Source of the DNA: an uncultured Planktomarina sp.
Lineage (GTDB): Bacteria > Pseudomonadota > Alphaproteobacteria > Rhodobacterales > Rhodobacteraceae
Length of the DNA: 57,906 bases
Direction of reading: 5' to 3'
Assembly (NCBI GenBank): GCA_913047725.1
Contig: CAJWTH010000003.1
Location: 1 to 57,906 of the forward strand
This document shows positions 53,004 to 57,906 of the stretch, one piece after another. Each line of letters starts with the position of its first letter. Position 1 is the stretch's first letter. The translations under genes were made by a program, and so were the position numbers. The notes below the pieces were generated by a model. That model was given only the letters and a program-made list of their open reading frames with translations, did no database searches and was not told the DNA's origin.

Positions 53004-55613
53004 ATGAATTTAGAAAAATTGACGGAAAGATCGCGTGGGTCGATTCAGGCCGCACAAACTATTGCTGAAAGAAAAAGTCATGGGCGCTTAGGACCTGAGC
53101 ATTTATTAAAAGCATTGTTAGATGACCCGGAGGGTTTATCCAGTAATTTGATTTTGCGTTCAGGGGGGAATTTGGTTCGTATAATAGATGTGCTGGAAAT
53201 TAACCTCTCAAAAATTGCAAAAGTCACTGGTGTCTCCCAACTTCACCTAGACAGCACGCTGAACAAGGTTCTGCTTGAGGCTGAGAAAATAGCCCATAAA
53301 GCAGGTGATAGTTTTGTTCCCGTAGAACGTCTTTTTCTTGCCCTTTGTACAGTGAAATCCAAAGCTAAAGAGGCATTAGATTCTGGGGAGGTCTTAGCTC
53401 ACAATGTCCATGAAGAAATTAATAATATTCGACAAGGTCGTACTGCAGATAACGCTAATGCTGAGGATAGTTATGAAGCCTTAAATAAATATGCACAGGA
53501 TCTCACCGCGCGTGCGCGAGAAGGTAAGATTGATCCTATTATAGGGCGTGACGAAGAAATTAGGCGTGCAATGCAAGTCCTTTCGCGCAGAACTAAAAAT
53601 AATCCCGTTTTGATTGGAGAGCCTGGTGTGGGCAAGACTGCAATCGCAGAGGGAATGGCCCTTCGGATTATAAACGGTGACGTCCCTGAGAGCCTCCGCA
53701 ATAAGCGGTTACTTGCTTTAGACATGGGGGCCTTAATTGCTGGTGCCAAGTACCGTGGTGAATTTGAAGAACGTTTGAAAGCAGTATTAAATGAAATGAC
53801 TGCTGCGATGGGAGGGATTATTCTTTTTATTGACGAGATGCATACGCTCGTTGGGGCAGGGAAAGGTGACGGCACAATGGATGCGGCGAACCTTATTAAA
53901 CCTGCTTTGGCTCGGGGCGAATTACACTGCATTGGTGCTACAACTTTGACTGAATATAGAAGATATGTTGAGAAAGATGCAGCACTTGCTCGTAGGTTCC
54001 AACCGATCGTGGTTGATGAGCCTACAGTCAATGACACAGTCTCAATTCTTCGAGGAATTAAAGAGAAATATGAACTACATCATGGCGTGCGAATTGCAGA
54101 TGCGGCTTTAGTTGCTTCAGCACAGCTATCTCACCGCTACATTACAGATCGCTTTTTGCCTGATAAGGCTATTGACTTGATGGACGAGGCGGCCAGCCGT
54201 TTGCGGATGCAGGTGGACAGTAAGCCAGACGAACTGGATGCACTTGATCGAGATATTTTGCAAAAGCAGATTGAGGCAGAAGCGCTGAAAACAGAAGACG
54301 ATGACGTTTCTAAAAGCCGTCTATCAAAACTTCAGAAAAAACTAGCTGTACTTCAGGAGCGGGCAAGTGAGTTAACTGGGCAGTGGCAAGCTGAGAGAGC
54401 TAAGTTAGCAACAGCTCGGGATCTTAAAGAAATGCTAGACCGTGCTCGTGCTGATCTAGACATAGCCAAGCGAGACGGCAATCTAGCGAAAGCGGGCGAG
54501 CTTTCCTACGGGGTAATTCCAGGACTAGAAAAGAAATTATCTGCAACGGAATTAGATGAAGAAAAAATGGTTGAAGAAGCTGTATGGCCGGATCAAATTG
54601 CCGGAGTGGTTGAACGATGGACAGGCATACCAACATCACGGATGTTAGAAGGCGAGCGGGATAAACTGCTGCGGATGGAAGATGAGTTGCATTTGCGTGT
54701 CATCGGCCAGCACTCTGCGGTGCATGCAGTATCCAATGCCGTACGTCGTGCACGGGCGGGACTAAATGATGAAAGCCAGCCCTTAGGTAGCTTCTTATTT
54801 CTTGGTCCAACAGGAGTTGGGAAGACAGAGCTTACCAAGGCGGTAGCCAACTTTTTATTTGATGATGACAATGCCATGGTGAGAATTGACATGTCTGAAT
54901 TTATGGAAAAGCATAATGTTGCTAGACTGATTGGAGCCCCTCCCGGGTATGTTGGTTATGAGGAGGGTGGCGTTCTTACGGAGGCCATTAGACGACGTCC
55001 ATACCAGGTAGTACTGTTTGATGAAGTAGAAAAAGCCCATCCAGATGTATTTAATATTTTGCTTCAAGTCTTGGATGATGGTGTGCTGACCGATGGTCAG
55101 GGTAGAACTGTAGACTTTAAGCAAACTATAATCATTCTGACCAGCAACCTAGGAGCGCTGGCACTGAGCCAACTTCCGGATGGCTCTGATGTTTCTGATG
55201 CTCAACGTGAAGTTATGGATGCCGTACAGCGTCATTTTCGACCTGAGTTCTTGAACCGTTTGGACGAGACTATCATTTTTGATCGGTTGAGCCGCAATGA
55301 GATGAATGGCATCGTGGATGTCCAGTTGAAGCTCCTAACTGGTCGATTAGCCCACCGCAATATTAACTTAAATCTGGACCAAGCTTCCAAAGAGTGGCTT
55401 GCGGATGAAGGATATGACCCAGTATTTGGGGCGCGACCACTCAAACGCGTTATACAAAGGACACTTCAAAATCAACTCGCTGAGATGCTTTTGGCGAATG
55501 AAGTTGTGGATGGTGATAGTGTTCCTATTACGGTTGGCCCAGATGGATTAATTGTTGGTGATCGCCTCAGCTCATCCTCCCGCGTGCCACAAAAAAAACC
55601 CATGGTTCATTAA
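53004..55613 (+). CDS. clpB: ATP-dependent disaggregase ClpB
   Basis: A Hsp100 chaperone that pulls polypeptides from aggregates with DnaK. The 869-residue protein from the ATG at 53004 has the N domain ([20 protein letters not shown]), AAA-1 with [13 protein letters not shown], the coiled-coil M domain (about residues 410-530) and AAA-2 with [14 protein letters not shown]. The frame extends 70 codons upstream to 52794, but that part is not ClpB-like, and GAGGATAGGA lies just before 53004. The 280-bp leader presumably holds its promoters; no clean heat-shock promoter was recognised. Confidence 0.96.
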   Translation: MNLEKLTERSRGSIQAAQTIAERKSHGRLGPEHLLKALLDDPEGLSSNLILRSGGNLVRIIDVLEINLSKIAKVTGVSQLHLDSTLNKVLLEAEKIAHKAGDSFVPVERLFLALCTVKSKAKEALDSGEVLAHNVHEEINNIRQGRTADNANAEDSYEALNKYAQDLTARAREGKIDPIIGRDEEIRRAMQVLSRRTKNNPVLIGEPGVGKTAIAEGMALRIINGDVPESLRNKRLLALDMGALIAGAKYRGEFEERLKAVLNEMTAAMGGIILFIDEMHTLVGAGKGDGTMDAANLIKPALARGELHCIGATTLTEYRRYVEKDAALARRFQPIVVDEPTVNDTVSILRGIKEKYELHHGVRIADAALVASAQLSHRYITDRFLPDKAIDLMDEAASRLRMQVDSKPDELDALDRDILQKQIEAEALKTEDDDVSKSRLSKLQKKLAVLQERASELTGQWQAERAKLATARDLKEMLDRARADLDIAKRDGNLAKAGELSYGVIPGLEKKLSATELDEEKMVEEAVWPDQIAGVVERWTGIPTSRMLEGERDKLLRMEDELHLRVIGQHSAVHAVSNAVRRARAGLNDESQPLGSFLFLGPTGVGKTELTKAVANFLFDDDNAMVRIDMSEFMEKHNVARLIGAPPGYVGYEEGGVLTEAIRRRPYQVVLFDEVEKAHPDVFNILLQVLDDGVLTDGQGRTVDFKQTIIILTSNLGALALSQLPDGSDVSDAQREVMDAVQRHFRPEFLNRLDETIIFDRLSRNEMNGIVDVQLKLLTGRLAHRNINLNLDQASKEWLADEGYDPVFGARPLKRVIQRTLQNQLAEMLLANEVVDGDSVPITVGPDGLIVGDRLSSSSRVPQKKPMVH

Positions 55614-55702
55614 ACTTTTAAAATGAATTAAAATCTAATTATGGATGGATTGGCTCAGAGTCACTTTCGTACTAGTTAGAGGCTACTGAAGGGATTCATT
55701 GT

Positions 55703-56605
55703 ATGGCAAATGGCTGGAAAAATAATCTATTAAATTGTGAAATAACACCTGAGCCGTTTTGGCTAAGCAGACGTCAAATTGTTTCTGGGGCTTTATGTTC
55801 AGGAGTTTTTGGAACGATAGCAGCTCCCAGTTCTGCTGAGGTGCTCGCGCCAAATAGCTGGGACGACATCACTAACTATAATAATTATTATGAGTTTGGT
55901 ACTGGAAAAGGAGATCCAGCGGCTAACGCACATCGGCTGAATACTAACGGATGGTCGATAGTTGTGGACGGTTTGGTAGATAAGCCAGGCCGTTACTCTT
56001 TGCCGGAACTTTTAACTGGGTTAACTTTAGAGGAGCGAGTTTACAGGTTTCGATGCGTTGAGGCCTGGTCAATGGTTGTCCCCTGGAATGGATATGAACT
56101 TAAAGACATTCTCGATATTGTCGGCGTTAAACCGAGTGCTAAATATGTTTCATTTGAGACCGCTCTTCGACCAGATGAGATGCCAGGTGTTAAGTACAAT
56201 GTTTTGGATTGGCCCTACAGAGAGGGTTTACGGCTTGATGAGGCGATGCATCCCCTGACTTTGATGGCTACGGGAATTTATGGAAAACCTATCCCAAATC
56301 AAAATGGAGCTCCAATAAGGCTGGTCGTACCTTGGAAATATGGCTTTAAATCAATCAAATCCATCGTAAGAATTACACTAACGGATATAGAACCAAAGAC
56401 GAGTTGGAATAAGTCTAATCCGAGAGAGTACGGTTTTTACAGCAATGTAAATCCAACTGTAGATCATCCGCGTTGGTCGCAGGCTAGTGAACGAAGAATT
56501 GGTGGAGGCTTATTTGCCAGACGCAAACCTACCTTGATGTTTAATGGTTACGAAGATGAAGTTGCCCATCTTTATAATGGAATGGACTTAGCTAAGTTGT
56601 ATTAG
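55703..56605 (+). CDS. msrP: Protein-methionine-sulfoxide reductase catalytic subunit MsrP
   Basis: MsrP (YedY) reduces methionine sulfoxide in periplasmic proteins using a molybdopterin cofactor. The Tat signal has twin arginines at residues 23-24 (LSRRQIVSG) followed by a hydrophobic stretch. Cys118 in [15 protein letters not shown] ligates molybdenum, and [15 protein letters not shown] is the conserved end. Length 300 is usual. The membrane partner msrQ follows after 24 bp. Repair of oxidised proteins fits the singlet-oxygen regulon found at 38-44 kb. Confidence 0.95.
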   Translation: MANGWKNNLLNCEITPEPFWLSRRQIVSGALCSGVFGTIAAPSSAEVLAPNSWDDITNYNNYYEFGTGKGDPAANAHRLNTNGWSIVVDGLVDKPGRYSLPELLTGLTLEERVYRFRCVEAWSMVVPWNGYELKDILDIVGVKPSAKYVSFETALRPDEMPGVKYNVLDWPYREGLRLDEAMHPLTLMATGIYGKPIPNQNGAPIRLVVPWKYGFKSIKSIVRITLTDIEPKTSWNKSNPREYGFYSNVNPTVDHPRWSQASERRIGGGLFARRKPTLMFNGYEDEVAHLYNGMDLAKLY

Positions 56606-56629
56606 TTAGACAAAATGTGGATCGAGTAA

Positions 56630-57235
56630 ATGATTGTCCGAGCACTAAATTCTGGCCTTCGTAAAGTTCCTGTGTGGGTCATCTATATTTTTTTACCAGT
56701 TCCAGGTGTAGTGACATTCTATTTAGGTTTGACCGGTGGACTTGGCGCTGAACCAATTAAGGCACTTGAGCAGGCGCTTGGTGAATTTACATTAAACCTT
56801 CTGGTCTTGGGCCTATCAATCAGTCCAATCCTAAGATTTACGGGCTTGAATCTTTTAAGGTTTCGCCGTGCGGTTGGTGTTATGGCTTTTACCTATGTGA
56901 CTGCACATTTTTTAACTTGGCTTATTCTTGACTTACAGAGTGCCAATCAGATTTTTGCTGATATTAAGAAGCGCCCCTACGTTACCGTTGGGTTTTTGGG
57001 TTTTTTACTTTTAGTGCCGCTAGCTGTTACTTCAAATAATTGGGCAGTTCGAAGTCTGGGCCGGTTTTGGCCTAAGTTACACAGTTTAGTCTATGTGGCT
57101 GCTATTCTTGGTAGTTTGCATTACATAATGTTGACTAAGGGCTTCCAGCTTGAGCCTTTAATCTACATGGCTGTCATCATTGCTTTTATCGCAGCGCGTA
57201 TGCCTAAATGGCGTCGATCCTTGGCTAGAAAGTAG
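56630..57235 (+). CDS. msrQ: Haem-binding membrane subunit MsrQ
   Basis: MsrQ (YedZ) passes electrons from the quinone pool or flavin reductase to MsrP. The 201-residue protein has six hydrophobic helices, with TGLNLLRFRRAVGVMAFTY in two blocks and YVTAHFLTW and SLHYIML carrying the likely haem-ligand histidines. It is downstream of msrP in the standard order and probably in one operon. Confidence 0.94.
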   Translation: MIVRALNSGLRKVPVWVIYIFLPVPGVVTFYLGLTGGLGAEPIKALEQALGEFTLNLLVLGLSISPILRFTGLNLLRFRRAVGVMAFTYVTAHFLTWLILDLQSANQIFADIKKRPYVTVGFLGFLLLVPLAVTSNNWAVRSLGRFWPKLHSLVYVAAILGSLHYIMLTKGFQLEPLIYMAVIIAFIAARMPKWRRSLARK

Positions 57236-57460
57236 TCAAACCCAGTTAACGCTCATAACTGTCTTTAGCTTTGAACAGTATTGGTCTTTCCTTGATGCCA
57301 TCATTAGTAGTTACGGTTCGCAGAAGTTCTATATGTAGAAATTACACTGCATTGATTTAGACATAGTGATTTCAGTGATAACTAATCAGATGTTTTTGCG
57401 AATATAAGTGTATGATTTTAAGGATATAAAAATTAATTATAGAAAAAGTTCATTTTCTTT

Positions 57461-57479
57461 AAAAAAGCCCTTGCGGCTT
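57461..57479 (-). terminator. Leftward terminator-like hairpin before the rrn operon
   Basis: On the minus strand AAGCC (57479-57475) pairs with GGCTT (57469-57465) around five bases, followed by four more T, making a six-base U tract. No minus-strand gene to the right is visible. Slightly upstream, GCTTCT could pair with the AGAAGC that overlaps the terminator stem, an arrangement like an anti-terminator. Confidence 0.4.
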
Positions 57480-57789
57480 CTGACCGGTGACCTTAGAAGC
57501 ACCCTACTGGCTTCGCTAATAAACGAATCCACAACGAAATTGATATATACTTAGCAGGGCGTGCTTACAGTTATTAAGCGCAACCGGTTATTTTTTGTGT
57601 CGCGCTATTTGAAATTGATGATATCTGAAGAGATATGTGGGCGGTTTGGTTCATTCGATGAACAAACAACTGCATATCGACTTACTAGGGCTACCTCAAA
57701 TTGAGGGTGTCCGATTATGTAAGGTCAGCTTCACTGTTTGTTAGGTTTTTGTTTCTTTTTGAAACTGAAGCACAATAAACAGAAATGAT

Positions 57790-57810
57790 GTCCCGCCTGA
57801 ACAGCGGGAC
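57790..57810 (+). other. Hairpin in the 16S rRNA leader
   Basis: GTCCCGC (57790-57796) and GCGGGAC (57804-57810) form a perfect seven-pair stem with a seven-base loop, 45 bp before the 16S 5' end. It may serve pre-rRNA processing or be part of a boxB-like antitermination element; no certain boxA was identified. Confidence 0.4.
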
Positions 57811-57854
57811 GATGTGCAGAGGTTCGAACGTCAAGGTTATACAGCAATGTATTT

Positions 57855-57906
57855 CAACTTGAGAGTTTGATCCTGGCTCAGAACGAACGCTGGCGGCAGG
57901 CCTAAT
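57855..57906 (+). rRNA. 16S ribosomal RNA, 5' end only
   Basis: The sequence from CAACTTGAGAGTTTGATCCT through GGCTCAGAACGAACGCTGG to the window edge is the conserved 5' end of bacterial 16S rRNA, including the universal 27F primer site. The following GCGGCAGGCCTAAT is typical of alphaproteobacteria. Only about 50 bases are present; the gene continues beyond the window, presumably as a normal rrn operon. Confidence 0.98.

Larger units (their letters stand above)
57236..57854. other. Spacer upstream of the rRNA operon
   Basis: About 620 bp without a protein gene. It contains a leftward terminator-like hairpin (57461-57479), a 13-base palindrome CCTCAAATTGAGG around 57695-57707, a 7-bp hairpin close to 16S (57790-57810), and a weak rightward promoter candidate (TTGAAA 57609-57614, 17-base spacer, GATATG). 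rRNA promoters must lie here, but I cannot point to them with confidence. Confidence 0.4.

Noticed and set aside
53471-54037. 188-codon ORF antisense to clpB
   Set aside because: Opposite the conserved AAA-1 domain; no motif of its own.
57609-57637. TTGAAA / GATATG as the rRNA promoter
   Set aside because: The -10 match is poor (three of six) and other equally weak candidates exist in the spacer, so it is not listed as a feature.
1-57906. CRISPR arrays, transposases, phage or toxin-antitoxin modules
   Set aside because: No regularly spaced repeats, inverted-repeat-bounded transposase genes or recognisable mobile-element proteins were seen on reading both strands.

Overview
The window is chromosomal DNA of an AT-rich alphaproteobacterium, most likely a low-GC marine member of the Rhodobacterales. 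Three things suggest this: the start of a 16S rRNA gene at the right edge with an alphaproteobacterial 5' sequence; gene neighbourhoods I associate with that order (dapF-mtaB, pnp-rpsO-DUF1643-truB-rbfA-dapB, rsmB-heparinase-purH, rpoE-chrR facing a five-gene operon, msrPQ); and tightly packed genes with 4-nt or single-base overlaps. No phage, transposon, CRISPR array or plasmid module was recognised. I ran no database search; family names come from motifs and length.

Layout. 1-4.1 kb is a loose, poorly recognisable stretch: a small membrane protein, a SOUL haem-binding protein, a zinc-ribbon miniprotein, an orphan winged-helix-like protein, a 53-residue secreted Cys protein and a possible small RNA. 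4.1-9.4 kb holds a LacI-type regulator, the dapF-mtaB-GST operon, tRNA-Lys, a membrane protein with a cNMP-binding-like domain, and an ArsC/Spx-like protein. 9.5-17.3 kb holds htpG and a six-gene envelope lipid operon (eptA-like, PAP2 phosphatase, pssA, eptA, dgkA, psd). 17.6-21.3 kb holds an FAD-linked oxidase, a pseudouridine synthase and an aldehyde dehydrogenase. 21.4-27.4 kb is a translation and RNA block (pnp, rpsO, truB, rbfA) ending in divergent dapB. 27.4-36.3 kb contains sdhAF4, rsmB, a heparinase-like protein, purH, lspA, mutL and rmuC. 36.4-44.3 kb contains an unusual ClC protein and the chrR-rpoE pair divergent from a five-gene operon of the singlet-oxygen/furan-fatty-acid type. 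44.3-57.2 kb holds a saccharopine dehydrogenase-like protein, a phosphatase-fold protein, formate dehydrogenase alpha, rpmJ, tRNA-Val, an N-formylglutamate amidohydrolase, dinB, pyrF, clpB and msrPQ. An rrn operon begins at the right edge.

How the genes work together. The clearest system is the lipid operon. PssA and Psd make phosphatidylethanolamine (PE). EptA enzymes transfer its headgroup to lipid A or another acceptor, releasing diacylglycerol. DgkA returns diacylglycerol to phosphatidate. A PAP2 phosphatase could expose the lipid A position to be modified. The second system is the RpoE/ChrR switch, with a good candidate RpoE promoter in front of the divergent operon. MsrPQ repairs oxidised periplasmic proteins and fits a lifestyle under light or oxidative stress.
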